Positions 45,803 to 54,544 of a DNA stretch of 64,000 nt are shown piece after piece (positions within the stretch are counted from its first letter, which is position 1; every line of letters starts with the position of its first letter). Source of the stretch: Nostoc sp. MG11 (GTDB lineage Bacteria; Cyanobacteriota; Cyanobacteriia; Cyanobacteriales; Nostocaceae); assembly GCF_014904695.1 (NCBI RefSeq), contig NZ_JACXXN010000006.1, positions 124,001 through 188,000 of the forward strand. The letters are read 5' to 3'. The position numbers and the translations under genes are program-made. The notes under the pieces are model-generated. The model ran no database searches, was not told the DNA's origin, and worked only from the letters and a program-made list of their open reading frames with translations.

Positions 45803-47026
45803 ATGCCAACCTATGTTGCCCGTGTTCGAGACTCGCAAGGAAAATCCAGAACAGAAAAATTTGTTGCCGAATCCTTGACGCAAGCCCGTACTAATCTTAG
45901 AGATCAAGGTTTTGTAGTCCAAGAAATCAAACAATTTCAAGGCTTTCAGGCAAGCTTTGATTTGAAAAAATTTCAGACTTCTTTGGTTAAGGTTTCTGTT
46001 AAAGACAAAGCAGTTTTTTCCCGTCAATTTGCCGTTTTGATGAATGCGGGAGTTGCGATCGTTAGAAGTCTGGGGGTACTTTCTGAACAGTGTAGTAATC
46101 CTAAACTGAAACAAGCGCTTGTTGATATTAGCAACGATGTTCAAAGTGGAATGAATCTTTCAGAGTCAATGCGGAAGCATCCTGACTGCTTTGATGGATT
46201 ATATGTAAGTATGATTCAAGCTGGCGAAGTTGGTGGTGTTCTAGACGAAGTATTGAATCGCTTAGCTAAGTTGTTAGAAGATGTTGCCCGCTTACAAAAC
46301 CAAATTAAATCAGCATTGTCTTATCCAGTGGTTGTGGGTTGTATAGCAGTTGCTATCTTTCTTGGTATGACCATTTTTCTCATTCCCATTTTTGCAAAGA
46401 TTTTTACAGAAATTGGAACTGAATTACCACTTTTAACACAATTCCTGATGGATTGTAGCCAATTTTTGAGAAGTCCGAAGGTTTTCGTACTTATCGCTAT
46501 TCTTGTAGGATTGAAAATTGCCTATTCACAGTACTATAAAACTCCTGTTGGTCGCCAAACAATTGATCGCCTTTCTCTCAAGATGCCATTATTTGGTGAC
46601 TTAATTCAAAAGTCTTCGGTTGCCCGCTTTAGCCGAACTTTTGGTTCTTTAACTCGTTCAGGTGTACCAATTTTAACTTGCTTAGAAATTGTCCGAGATA
46701 CATCAGGAAACCAAGTAATTGCCAATGCTATAGATGCAGCCCGCATGGAGATTCAACAAGGAGGTATGATTAGCATTGCTTTACAAAAAGATAGCGTTTT
46801 TCCAGTTATGGCAATTCAGATGATTAGTATCGGAGAAGAAACTGGAGAATTAGATGCAATGTTGATGAAAGTTGCTGATTTCTATGAAGATGAAGTCGAG
46901 CAGGCAGTAAAAGCAATGACCAGTATTTTGGAACCGGTGATGATTGTAGTTCTAGGGGGAATGGTTGGAACTATTTTGTTAGCGATGTATCTGCCTATGT
47001 TTGCGGTGTTTGAAAAGTTGGGATAG
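45803..47026 (+). CDS. pilC: Type IV pilus inner-membrane platform protein PilC
   Basis: A 407-residue protein with two GspF repeats (about 70-195 and 275-400): FSRQFAVLMNAGVAIVRSLG and FSRTFGSLTRSGVPILTCLE. There are three membrane segments, near 172-195, 225-245 and 375-398. PilC is the inner-membrane platform that links PilB/PilT motors to the growing pilin fibre. The start MPTYVARVRDSQGKSRTEKF is typical. It completes the pilB-pilT-pilC order conserved in cyanobacteria, although the spacer to pilT is swollen by repeats. Confidence 0.95.
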   Translation: MPTYVARVRDSQGKSRTEKFVAESLTQARTNLRDQGFVVQEIKQFQGFQASFDLKKFQTSLVKVSVKDKAVFSRQFAVLMNAGVAIVRSLGVLSEQCSNPKLKQALVDISNDVQSGMNLSESMRKHPDCFDGLYVSMIQAGEVGGVLDEVLNRLAKLLEDVARLQNQIKSALSYPVVVGCIAVAIFLGMTIFLIPIFAKIFTEIGTELPLLTQFLMDCSQFLRSPKVFVLIAILVGLKIAYSQYYKTPVGRQTIDRLSLKMPLFGDLIQKSSVARFSRTFGSLTRSGVPILTCLEIVRDTSGNQVIANAIDAARMEIQQGGMISIALQKDSVFPVMAIQMISIGEETGELDAMLMKVADFYEDEVEQAVKAMTSILEPVMIVVLGGMVGTILLAMYLPMFAVFEKLG

Positions 47027-47106
47027 GTGACGAGCAGAGAAAGGATGAAGAAAGCAAAATATTATACTTCATCCTTTAAACTTCATACTTCATAATTGAT
47101 AAAACC

Positions 47107-47667
47107 ATGCCTGTGCAAAAATCTCACTATGAAGCGAGCTTGGCAGAGTATAGCAATCATCTAGCTGCGATCGCTTTACTCAAGCAACACCGACCTTACT
47201 TGGAAATGATTCCCAGTTTGCGCCGTCCAGATGAAAGTATTATCACTATTCCTTTACCAATTGTTCGCCTCCGCAACACCGGAACGACAGCCCCACAGGC
47301 AACTTTTTTATGCTGTGATGTAGCAATTTTAATGTGCGACCCCGAATGGAAAATTAAAACTGGAGCAGAAATTTTGCTCTTTATTCATCGTCCTCATGAA
47401 GACTTTTCTGACTTGTTAGGACGCTGGCGACAAACTCAAGTCTACCTAGATAAAGATTATGAGTGGTTGATGCCTCCTCGCCACAGTCACGTTTTAAGTG
47501 AAGGAGCTAATACTGTATATCCTTTGTTCGTAGTTTTTGCTGAGACATCAGAACGCATTCAACGAGGTCTTATAGGAGCGGAACTACCATTTGTCATTGA
47601 AACACCTCAATGGTTAGTTGAGGATAATCCGATAGATACTTTGTCTACAGAAATTCCACCAGCTTAG
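47107..47667 (+). CDS. Conserved hypothetical protein
   Basis: A 186-residue soluble protein, MPVQKSHYEASLAEYSNHLAA. It contains PLPIVRLRNTGTTAPQATFLC, CDVAILMCDPEWKIKTGAEI and SHVLSEGANTVYPLFVVF. I recognise no named domain; it looks like a compact alpha/beta protein. It follows pilC by 80 bp on the same strand and may share its transcript, but a pilus role is only a guess. An inverted GAGTTAGGAGTTGG / CCAACTCTTAACTCC pair lies between its stop and the convergent gene. Confidence 0.72.
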   Translation: MPVQKSHYEASLAEYSNHLAAIALLKQHRPYLEMIPSLRRPDESIITIPLPIVRLRNTGTTAPQATFLCCDVAILMCDPEWKIKTGAEILLFIHRPHEDFSDLLGRWRQTQVYLDKDYEWLMPPRHSHVLSEGANTVYPLFVVFAETSERIQRGLIGAELPFVIETPQWLVEDNPIDTLSTEIPPA

Positions 47668-47689
47668 AAGAAGAAAAGAGTTAACGGTG

Positions 47690-47781
47690 AGGAGTTAGGA
47701 GTTGGAAATTTTCTGCAAATTCAAAGACTCTGAAGTTACATACAAGTTTAAGTTTCCAAGCCCAACTCTTAACTCCTAACT
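47690..47781. repeat. Inverted repeat between convergent genes
   Basis: GAGTTAGGAGTTGG near 47692-47705 pairs imperfectly with CCAACTCTTAACTCCTAAC near 47760-47778. It could end transcription of both flanking genes. Confidence 0.45.
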
Positions 47782-47782
47782 A

Positions 47783-48811
47783 TTAGCTGACAAACTGGGG
47801 CATAATTTCGGCAGCAGTGAATATTCCATAGATGCCGCGCTGGTGCAATTGTCTACCAGCTTTGAGATAACCAAAGGCAGGGCCGCAGACATTGGCTGCC
47901 ATACTGGTTTCATCTCCGAGAGTAAAGGTATGGGTGGAAATCTTCCCTTCAAAAGTGCGCCCTGTTACCTTAACGTTGGTGCTGAGTGGTTTTTTGGCAT
48001 TGCGAGTATCGACTACACCACCAACAGTAACGCGATCGCGATCGCAAATTCCCGCTACTTCTAGCATCACATCATCGGCGTGTTCCATATTTTCTAAGGT
48101 CAACACGCCATTAGTTTTATCTAATAGTGCCTCTACTTCTGCGTCAGTCATAGCTCTAGCAGTTTCTACTGTGTAACCAGGCATGTGACCAATATCTTCG
48201 CGGACAGTGGCGCGGTAAGCTTCCCAGTTGGCAATTCCCACGCCAAAAGTAATTTCTACTTTATGAATCTCCGCGTAGCTTTGAGCGGCTATTGCTGCTG
48301 CTGCTGTTAACAATCCAGGTGTGGCCCCACATCCTGTCATGTAGGTAATTCCGGCTGCTTGCAGTTCCTCTTTCATTGCTAGTAGTTGTTCTACAGCACT
48401 AGTGCGCTTAATCGCATCTACTAACACTCCACGCCAGCCGGATTTGATAAACTGCTTAGCTACAGTAGGTATAAAGTCATTAGGTAGGTTGGGTAAAGCT
48501 AGAAAATAGCCATCTACAGCTTGTGTACTTTCGATTAAATCCTGAATACTGTGATTTGTTAAATTACCAACTGGCTCTAAATAACCCACTGAACCTTGAG
48601 ACTGGTAGGTTGCAATGCATTCTTGAGTATTTAAACCATCAGCAGCGTAAGCGTAGCCTTTTTGATCTGCTGCTGCAACTAAAATCATTTCCCGTTTGCC
48701 AGCAAGTAGCTTAGCGGCTGCTTGTCCTAGTCCGCCGAAACCTAGTATTCCCACGCGTAGTACTGGCGAAAAATTTAGAGAACCTTTGACTTGTTCTGAA
48801 TTCATAGTCAA
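47783..48811 (-). CDS. Saccharopine dehydrogenase-like NAD(P)-dependent oxidoreductase
   Basis: A 342-residue protein with an N-terminal Rossmann motif ([19 protein letters not shown], residues 18-36) and the overall shape of the saccharopine-dehydrogenase/homospermidine-synthase-like group. A conserved [18 protein letters not shown] segment follows the nucleotide domain. The specific substrate is not known. The second half ([20 protein letters not shown]) resembles the C-terminal domain of that group. It is convergent with the preceding gene; upstream is a repeat-rich spacer. Confidence 0.75.
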   Translation of the reverse strand: MTMNSEQVKGSLNFSPVLRVGILGFGGLGQAAAKLLAGKREMILVAAADQKGYAYAADGLNTQECIATYQSQGSVGYLEPVGNLTNHSIQDLIESTQAVDGYFLALPNLPNDFIPTVAKQFIKSGWRGVLVDAIKRTSAVEQLLAMKEELQAAGITYMTGCGATPGLLTAAAAIAAQSYAEIHKVEITFGVGIANWEAYRATVREDIGHMPGYTVETARAMTDAEVEALLDKTNGVLTLENMEHADDVMLEVAGICDRDRVTVGGVVDTRNAKKPLSTNVKVTGRTFEGKISTHTFTLGDETSMAANVCGPAFGYLKAGRQLHQRGIYGIFTAAEIMPQFVS

Positions 48812-49093
48812 TTAGTTAAGTTGAATCAAAAGCCCTTAGCATTCAGCATCTCAGCTTCCGGCTTGTAACTGGTAGCTGATGGCTGATAACTCAAAGCTAT
48901 AGAGGTTAATTATGATTCATTATCCTGGGTTCTTTGGCTGACCGATGCGTTTTTTTACTGAAAAGTCTTCGTTGGTGATTTGGGATGCTATTTTAAGCGC
49001 AAACATCCCCTTGGCTGTAAAACTTAATTTGCACAGGCATTTTGTATGTTTATATTCCCCAGAATCTATAGCTACTTTAAAAATTATAAAATT

Positions 49094-49435
49094 ATGAATA
49101 ATTCAACTAATCTTATCCCAAATGCAGAAAATGCAGTTGTTGATATTCGTAACCTGCGTGACTATTGCCTAAATTCAGAGCATGATCAAGGAAAACATAA
49201 AGCCCGTCGCTTTTCATCAATCTTGGGTATAACAGCAGACAACGCTAAAGAATTGCGCCACATTCTTTTAGAAATAGTCAAAACGCATGAGGTTAAATTG
49301 GGGCGGTGTGATGAATTTAGACAACGTTACATACTAGATTTCACGCTCAAATAGCAAAATAAAAGTACGACTATTCGCAGTGCTTGGATTATAGAAAATG
49401 GTTCTGATGTCCCAAGATTGAAATTTAAAGTTTAA
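49094..49435 (+). pseudogene. DUF6883 family gene interrupted by an in-frame TAG
   Basis: From ATG 49094 the frame encodes MNNSTNLIPNAENAVVDIRN and matches DUF6883 (DYCLNSEHDQGKHKARRFSS, ILLEIVKTHEVKLG), stopping at TAG 49352-49354 after DFTLK. The same frame then continues QNKSTTIRSAWIIENGSDVP to TAA 49433-49435; that tail is what complete DUF6883 proteins have, usually after a Trp at the stop position. TGG to TAG is a one-base change. So the gene makes a truncated protein of 86 residues unless the stop is read through. An upstream start at 49046 would add 16 residues. DUF6883 proteins are small and often near mobile or toxin-linked genes; mazEF follows here. Confidence 0.7.
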
Positions 49436-49510
49436 TTGATTCGCTGCATTTGATCATTGCTCAAGCTGTGTCTACAATGTAATTACTATTATTTCCAAAG
49501 TAATCTAAAT

Positions 49511-49771
49511 ATGGGCGCAGCTATTAGAACTAAAATTGTGAAAATCGGTAATTCTCAAGGTGTTCGTATTCCCAAACCTCTATTAGAGCAAAGTGGTATT
49601 CACACAGAGGTTGAAATTGAGGTTTATTGTGATCACCTAATTGTTCGCGCAGCACCAGAATTACGGGTTGGGTGGGACGAAGCTTTTGCAGCAATGGCTG
49701 AACAACATGATGATGTTCTGCTAGATGACGTAAGCGCAACAGACTGGGATCAGGTTGAATGGGAATGGTAG
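49511..49771 (+). CDS. mazE: MazE/AbrB-type antitoxin
   Basis: An 86-residue antitoxin. The swapped-hairpin AbrB DNA-binding domain lies at 1-50 (TKIVKIGNSQGVRIPKPLLEQSG). The acidic C-terminal tail (DDVLLDDVSATDWDQVEWEW) should wrap the toxin. The frame is open upstream to 49457, but the ATG at 49511 matches the family start. Its last 13 bp overlap the toxin start, typical of coupled toxin-antitoxin genes. It should repress its own promoter in the 49436-49510 spacer. Confidence 0.9.
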   Translation: MGAAIRTKIVKIGNSQGVRIPKPLLEQSGIHTEVEIEVYCDHLIVRAAPELRVGWDEAFAAMAEQHDDVLLDDVSATDWDQVEWEW

Positions 49772-50088
49772 TCAAGCGTTTTGATGTTTTCTTAGTTAAT
49801 CTCGATCCCACGATTGGTAGTGAAATTCAGAAAATGCGCCCCTGTGTAGTGATTTCGCCAAACGAAATGAACCGCCATATTGCTACCGTGATTGTTGCTC
49901 CAATGACTACAAGGGGGCAAGTGTATCCCACACGCATACCTTCTCATTTTCAAGGTAAAGATGGGCAAATTGTTCTTGATCAAATTCGCACAGTAGATAG
50001 AGCTAGATTGGTCAAACAGCTTGGTCAAATTAGTGACCATGAACAAAAAGCTGTTCTTGATACCTTGGCTGAGATGTTTGCAGAGTGA
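49759..50088 (+). CDS. mazF: MazF/PemK-family endoribonuclease toxin
   Basis: A 109-residue ribosome-independent mRNA interferase: FDVFLVNLDPTIGSEIQKMRPCVVISPNEMN and ATVIVAPMTTRG, then LDQIRTVDRARLVKQLGQIS. The conserved Arg in KMRP and Thr in APMTT are present, so it is probably active. Cleavage specificity cannot be read. It overlaps the antitoxin by 13 bp; a second ATG at 49765 (MVVKRF) is also possible. No other gene follows in the operon. Confidence 0.93.
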   Translation: MGMVVKRFDVFLVNLDPTIGSEIQKMRPCVVISPNEMNRHIATVIVAPMTTRGQVYPTRIPSHFQGKDGQIVLDQIRTVDRARLVKQLGQISDHEQKAVLDTLAEMFAE

Positions 50089-50912
50089 GCTATCTAATAT
50101 TTCAGTGAGGCTGTAACATCTAGAGTGATACAAATGACTCAAAATACTATTATTATATTTTGAGCCGTTTTTCCTGATTCAGTATCGGAAATGGTTACAG
50201 GATAAGCGTTAGTGCAAAAAGCGATGCCTACGGCTGGCTACGCCTACGCATCACACGTATAAACTCTAAAGTGATCGCCTTGCTGTATAGTTGACGCCAG
50301 AAAACCTAGAACATGCTTAGGTTAAAAACTTTTACTATCTCTATATTGTGGCGATCGCAGTCCAAAAATCTGTTTACACTAGATGCAAGGTAAAGCGACT
50401 ATATCAAAGAGCTAATGCGATGCCTGGGTTGGATTACACCTAAGTATGTAGATATAAATTCTAATGCGATCGCATACCCCAAAATCTTACTTTTGGGTTA
50501 CACTGCACTCCATCCAACACTACTTATCTACCTTCTAAGTAATCATTGGGTGAATAGGGTCAAGTTAATGATAATGATAAAGCTTTTCAATAAAATTTAT
50601 ATTTTTGTAAATTCACTTGCTGGCCATACTACTGCTAATGCTTGTTTTTAGGACTTTTGCTACTTCTCCTAGAGGCTCAATTGTGAACTTGACTAATTGA
50701 TTAGGTTAAGAGACACTAACTAGTAACTGACGTGTACGCTCATAAAATAATAATTTTTGTAAAGATTCTGAGATATATATTTTGAGAGATGGAACATTAG
50801 TTAACAAATGGCAAGTTTGTTTATATCTAAGTAAAAAAGTTCCGACGGCTATAATTTTAGCCTTTTGCTAGAGCAGTACAGTTCAAGCGTACTATAGTGG
50901 TTTGCCAAGAGC
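50089..50912. other. Repeat-bearing spacer after mazF
   Basis: 824 bp. GCGATGCCTACGGCTGGCTA and the inverted partner CGCCTACGCATCAC form a dispersed palindrome at about 50221-50256. TTGGATTACACC and GGGTTACACTGCACTCC pieces at about 50424-50515 are common Nostoc spacer repeats. The open frame across this stretch is made of those repeats. A promoter for the DUF2997 operon should lie near 50780-50900. Confidence 0.45.
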
Positions 50913-51122
50913 ATGGAGACATTAGAGTTCATAATTTATCCAGATGGTCGGGTACAAGAGAAAGTCACTGGCATTGTGGGTGCTTCTTGCGCTGAGGTTA
51001 CAGCAGCAATAGAGGCACAGTTGGGGCTAGTACTTAGTCATGAGCCAACCTCAGAATATTTCGCCGCTAAGGTGCAGCAATCTAGCCTGGCGAATACGCA
51101 AACCACTTACAGCGATTGGTAA
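50913..51122 (+). CDS. DUF2997 family protein
   Basis: A 69-residue protein, METLEFIIYPDGRVQEKVTG, with VGASCAEVTAAIEAQLG. It matches DUF2997, a short alpha/beta family regularly encoded with DUF1257. The single Cys (position 25) is in the most conserved segment. It is the first gene of a three-gene operon with Ycf35 and a ferredoxin, which suggests a shared redox-linked job. No biochemical function is established that I can name. Confidence 0.88.
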   Translation: METLEFIIYPDGRVQEKVTGIVGASCAEVTAAIEAQLGLVLSHEPTSEYFAAKVQQSSLANTQTTYSDW

Positions 51123-51161
51123 GTTTTCACAGTAGTTTAGTGTTATTAATTCACAACCACC

Positions 51162-51548
51162 ATGTCACACTTTAGCCAAATTAAGACTCAAATCCGTAAC
51201 CTTGATTCTTTGAAAGACGCTCTGACTGAATTGGGCATAGACTGGAAACCAGGCCCACGTGAGGTACGTGGCTATCGTGGTCAAACTCATCCTGCCGAAG
51301 TTACTATTGAGCAGGAAAATGGCTATGACATCGGCTTTAGATGGAATGGCAAAGAATATGAATTGGTGGCTGACTTACAATATTGGCAGCAAAATTTATC
51401 TGTAGACGGTTTCTTACGCCAGGTAAGCCAGCGTTATGCTTACCAAACAGTTGTGAAAGAAACTACTCGTGTTGGCTTTCAAGTCGCTGAACAACAAAAA
51501 AATGAAGATGGTTCGATTCGTTTGGTAGTACAGCGCTGGAGTGCGTAA
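51162..51548 (+). CDS. ycf35: DUF1257 family protein (Ycf35)
   Basis: A 128-residue protein, MSHFSQIKTQIRNLDSLKDAL, that matches Ycf35/DUF1257, retained in several algal plastid genomes and almost all cyanobacteria. The fold appears alpha/beta, with TIEQENGYDIGFRWNGKEYELVADLQYW in the centre. Function is unknown. It is 39 bp after the DUF2997 gene and its stop overlaps the start of the ferredoxin gene by 1 bp (TAATG). This fixed neighbourhood implies that the three proteins act together. Confidence 0.92.
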   Translation: MSHFSQIKTQIRNLDSLKDALTELGIDWKPGPREVRGYRGQTHPAEVTIEQENGYDIGFRWNGKEYELVADLQYWQQNLSVDGFLRQVSQRYAYQTVVKETTRVGFQVAEQQKNEDGSIRLVVQRWSA

Positions 51549-52009
51549 TGGCTGATTTTCTACCGTCGCCGGAAGAACAAGAAGACAACCGTTCCGGTTT
51601 AGAACCAGAATTAGGCGGTTTCTTACGGGATGCCCCTGAACGTTCTGGTTTTGAACCAGAATTGGGTGGTATGTTGCGCCAAAAAGGTGTTTATGTTGAC
51701 GAAATCACCTGTATTGGTTGTAAGCACTGCGCTCATGTTGCACGTAACACCTTTTACATTGAACCAGATTATGGGCGATCGCGCGTGGTTCGCCAAGATG
51801 GTGACGCGGAGGAAATCATCCAAGAAGCAATTGACACTTGTCCAGTTGATTGCATTCACTGGGTCGATTATACTGATCTGAAAAAGTTAGAGGAAGAACG
51901 CAAATTTCAGGTAATTCCTGTAGTAGGCTATCCGGTGGAACATGCGGTTGCTGCTAGCGAACGGCGGCGTAGGAAGCAAAAGGTAAAGACCAAAAAGTCT
52001 CGTTATTAA
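51548..52009 (+). CDS. Ferredoxin with one 4Fe-4S site and a duplicated N-terminal motif
   Basis: A 153-residue ferredoxin. The cluster ligands are CIGCKHC and the distant CPVDC, giving one 4Fe-4S centre. The N-terminal 45 residues hold two copies of a RSG-EPELGG-LR motif (16-28 and 32-44). A basic C-terminal tail (ERRRRKQKVKTKKSRY) could bind nucleic acid or membrane. Such ferredoxins in cyanobacteria lie after Ycf35. It probably supplies electrons to, or senses redox for, the Ycf35/DUF2997 proteins; this is inference. A strong terminator follows. Confidence 0.9.
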   Translation: MADFLPSPEEQEDNRSGLEPELGGFLRDAPERSGFEPELGGMLRQKGVYVDEITCIGCKHCAHVARNTFYIEPDYGRSRVVRQDGDAEEIIQEAIDTCPVDCIHWVDYTDLKKLEEERKFQVIPVVGYPVEHAVAASERRRRKQKVKTKKSRY

Positions 52010-52033
52010 GATAAAAAAATTAAATCAATATAA

Positions 52034-52067
52034 AAAAGGACTGAGTTTACCAGTCCTTTTGTTTTTT
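52034..52067 (+). terminator. Intrinsic terminator after ferredoxin operon
   Basis: AAAAGGACTG-AGTTTAC-CAGTCCTTTT, a perfect 10-bp stem, followed by GTTTTTTG. It lies 25 bp after the ferredoxin stop and closes the DUF2997-ycf35-ferredoxin transcript. Confidence 0.9.
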
Positions 52068-52182
52068 GTTATGTAGTTAATTTTTTCTAATGTGGCAATA
52101 ACAAGCCGAACCAACTATTTAAAATCCTAAATTCAAAATACTTTAACCGAATTTTAGCGAACATCTAAGATAATTACTGCTT

Positions 52183-52467
52183 TCATTTTAGATTTAGAGG
52201 ATCGTGTTGTGAAAGTAATTTCTCTACTTTTGCCTCGTCAAGCCTAGCGGTTAATCTTCTAGTTTCGTGCAAATCTCTAGTGGTTTTTGCCAAAGTAAAA
52301 GTTGAGCCAACAGAGAAAGCCAAACCCATACCCATAAAGCCTTTCACCCAGCTATCCACAGGCAAGTTCACAATACCGAAGGTAGTCATAGAAATAGAAA
52401 TCATAAAAGCTGCCCAGGTTTGGATAACCCAAGCTGCACTGTCTTTTTGAGGGCCAATTGTTTGCAT
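52183..52467 (-). CDS. YiaA/YiaB-type two-helix membrane protein
   Basis: A 94-residue protein with two hydrophobic helices (about 12-34 and 42-63; WVIQTWAAFMISISMTTFGI and GFMGMGLAFSVGSTFTLAKT), as in the YiaAB family. The tail (about 64-94) is charged and helical (RDLHETRRLTARLDEAKVEK). Family function is unknown. The gene stands alone, 185 bp from the next minus-strand gene, and a ribosome site (GGAAAT) is near its ATG. Confidence 0.82.
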   Translation of the reverse strand: MQTIGPQKDSAAWVIQTWAAFMISISMTTFGIVNLPVDSWVKGFMGMGLAFSVGSTFTLAKTTRDLHETRRLTARLDEAKVEKLLSQHDPLNLK

Positions 52468-52651
52468 ATTTCCTACCTTTCATCTGAGTGATTTAACTGT
52501 GATTTTATTGATTAGTACACTGCTCAGCCACAATAGTATTACCAGTTTGGTAACTGGACTCAAAAATGCTAGTTCCAAAGCACTTGGATCAAATAAAAAC
52601 TGGTACAAGCTATGTACCAGTTTTGCAATTGGCATCAAGCAGCTTGATTAA

Positions 52652-54253
52652 TTATTCAGACTCAGGAAATGTTTGTACTTTGCCATCAGGGCTAAGAACA
52701 ACTCGAATTCTGAGATTTTGCCCAGTTTTATTGGCAGAGACAAAAGGTTTTCCAATGTCAGGCATCCCAGCGCTGTCAACGAATTCTCTTGCTGCCTTAT
52801 TAAGGGGAAAAATTCGTTCAATTTTGCCATCAACACCTAGTAATAAACTATATTCTAATGTTTGTCCCAATCTTGCAGGTGGCTGCCAACGCTTACTTAT
52901 ATATTCTCTAGCTTCTGTTATCTGAGGAGTGTCAAATAATGTGCCAGTTGCCACATTTGGAGGCGTAGGGACTTTGCGCCCATCTCCTAATCCATCGATA
53001 AATGGATTACTCTCAGTTGTTCTAGAAGGAGTATTTGAAGATGGTAGTTCCGGGGAAGGTTTGTTTGCGGGAGAAATTTCTAAAGAATCATTATTTTGGG
53101 AACTGGATGGTAAACTCTGTCTCTGAGGCAAAGCAGTTCCAGCTTGGGGAATTGAGCCCGCTGGGTTTTGTCCAAGTTTTGGTTGAATGGTAGTTTCCTG
53201 TCCTGGGATTTTGGTAAGTGCTGTGCTTCTGGGATTGGTGGGAAGGGTTGGAGTCTTCGTTTGAGGTAGAGTTAGTGGATCTTTTGGAGATAGTAGGGGT
53301 GTTGAAGAGAAATTGGAATTGGGGGATTGGGGAGTCGTAAGCAAACTGGAATTAGGGGATATTTGAGACTGAGTGGAGAAGTTGGAATTAGGGGATATTA
53401 GGGGTTTTGGGGGCAAACTAGAAGTGGGTAGCGCAGGAGTGGAGCCTAGAGGTGGCAATGATGATTGGAAATTATCTTGAGGGATGAGTCCAGATTGAGG
53501 AGTGGGAAAGTTTAGCGAAGGTGAGCTTTCTAGGGCAATATTTGCTTCTGTTGGATCTATGGTTTTGGCAGTCTGCTGTTGCTTTTGCCTGATGTTGTTA
53601 GCATATTGCCAGGTAACTGGTGTTAAACCCAAAGCCAAGACCAAGACAGCGGCAACAGGTGCCCAAGTAGGAAAACTCGAACTCGAACTCGAACTGCTGA
53701 GAGTTGGCAATACCATAACATCAGCCGAGTATTCATCTAAGGCGCTCGCCAAATCAAAAAGTTGCAGCAAACTCAGTTGAATAACACGACCAGATGCTTG
53801 GTTAGCGAGGGAACCAAGAAATAAGTTGTGAGTTAAATAGCTATTCGGTTCTAAGCGGATCTCTGCTCCTGGGATCTGGGAGGTCAAGGACTTTAATGTT
53901 TTAGCAGACAGTGAAGCGGAATGTAAATCTTTTGATTCTTCTGGCTCATCAAGTACTTTGTTTGACTCTTGCGGCCCTGAAAATGTAACCCAAAAGCTTT
54001 CTGGAGACTGTTGGAGGAATTCTTGGACGTAGATTGTGACTGCATCACACAAAGCTTCGAGTTGGTCGCGATCGCCCCGAATTGGCACTCTGCGATCTTC
54101 TGGTAATCGCGGATCGTCAAAACGTAACTCAAAGCTTAATTGCTTGAGGACAGTTTTTCCCATCCAACGGGACAAAGGTGAGCTTTGCGCTAAGACTTCT
54201 AGCGTACAAGTGGGAGGCGTATAACGACGAATAACAGAATTTGATAGAGGCAT
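52652..54253 (-). CDS. DUF4335 domain-containing membrane protein
   Basis: A 533-residue protein with an N-terminal DUF4335 domain (about 1-190, SNSVIRRYTPPTCTLEVLAQ), a Ser run, and a single membrane helix near 195-213 (WAPVAAVLVLALGLTPVTW). A long Pro/Ser/Asn-rich periplasmic linker (about 225-440) contains tandem SPNSNF-like units. The C-terminal segment (about 445-533, ITEAREYISKRWQPPARLGQ) looks globular. The linker repeats are encoded by GGATTGGGG-like DNA resembling spacer repeats of the window. Function is unknown. The DUF3038 gene lies 291 bp upstream on the same strand, the usual neighbour. Confidence 0.83.
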   Translation of the reverse strand: MPLSNSVIRRYTPPTCTLEVLAQSSPLSRWMGKTVLKQLSFELRFDDPRLPEDRRVPIRGDRDQLEALCDAVTIYVQEFLQQSPESFWVTFSGPQESNKVLDEPEESKDLHSASLSAKTLKSLTSQIPGAEIRLEPNSYLTHNLFLGSLANQASGRVIQLSLLQLFDLASALDEYSADVMVLPTLSSSSSSSSFPTWAPVAAVLVLALGLTPVTWQYANNIRQKQQQTAKTIDPTEANIALESSPSLNFPTPQSGLIPQDNFQSSLPPLGSTPALPTSSLPPKPLISPNSNFSTQSQISPNSSLLTTPQSPNSNFSSTPLLSPKDPLTLPQTKTPTLPTNPRSTALTKIPGQETTIQPKLGQNPAGSIPQAGTALPQRQSLPSSSQNNDSLEISPANKPSPELPSSNTPSRTTESNPFIDGLGDGRKVPTPPNVATGTLFDTPQITEAREYISKRWQPPARLGQTLEYSLLLGVDGKIERIFPLNKAAREFVDSAGMPDIGKPFVSANKTGQNLRIRVVLSPDGKVQTFPESE

Positions 54254-54544
54254 GGCAGGAACTACAAGGTCTATTATTATTTGGGATTTTGCGTTCGCGT
54301 AGCGTGTCGCAGAAAAAAGTTGCTATATCGTTAATTATTTTTGCCTACGCGCCCAAGACAATTGAGCGTTGGAGGGTTTATTCCGTAGCAAACTTTTCAA
54401 GATAGATTTTGCGGAAAGTCAAGCCAGTTACTTGCTCAAAGGATTATGAGTTAAGGTTTCCGACATAATCACATGTCCGAACTGACTTTGGTTTCCTGAC
54501 CTAGCAAACTTTCCAAAATGGATTTTGGATGAGAAATCTCAAAT

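Noticed and set aside
45740-46144. 134-codon antisense frame over the pilC start
   Set aside because: pilC on the plus strand has a full GspF-family product; the antisense frame is a shadow.
49457-49510. Longer start for the MazE antitoxin
   Set aside because: The 18 extra codons (Cys/Tyr-rich) do not fit the AbrB start; ATG 49511 does.
50415-50651. 78-codon frame after mazF
   Set aside because: It reads through common dispersed repeat sequences (TTGGATTACACC type); no protein family is recognised.
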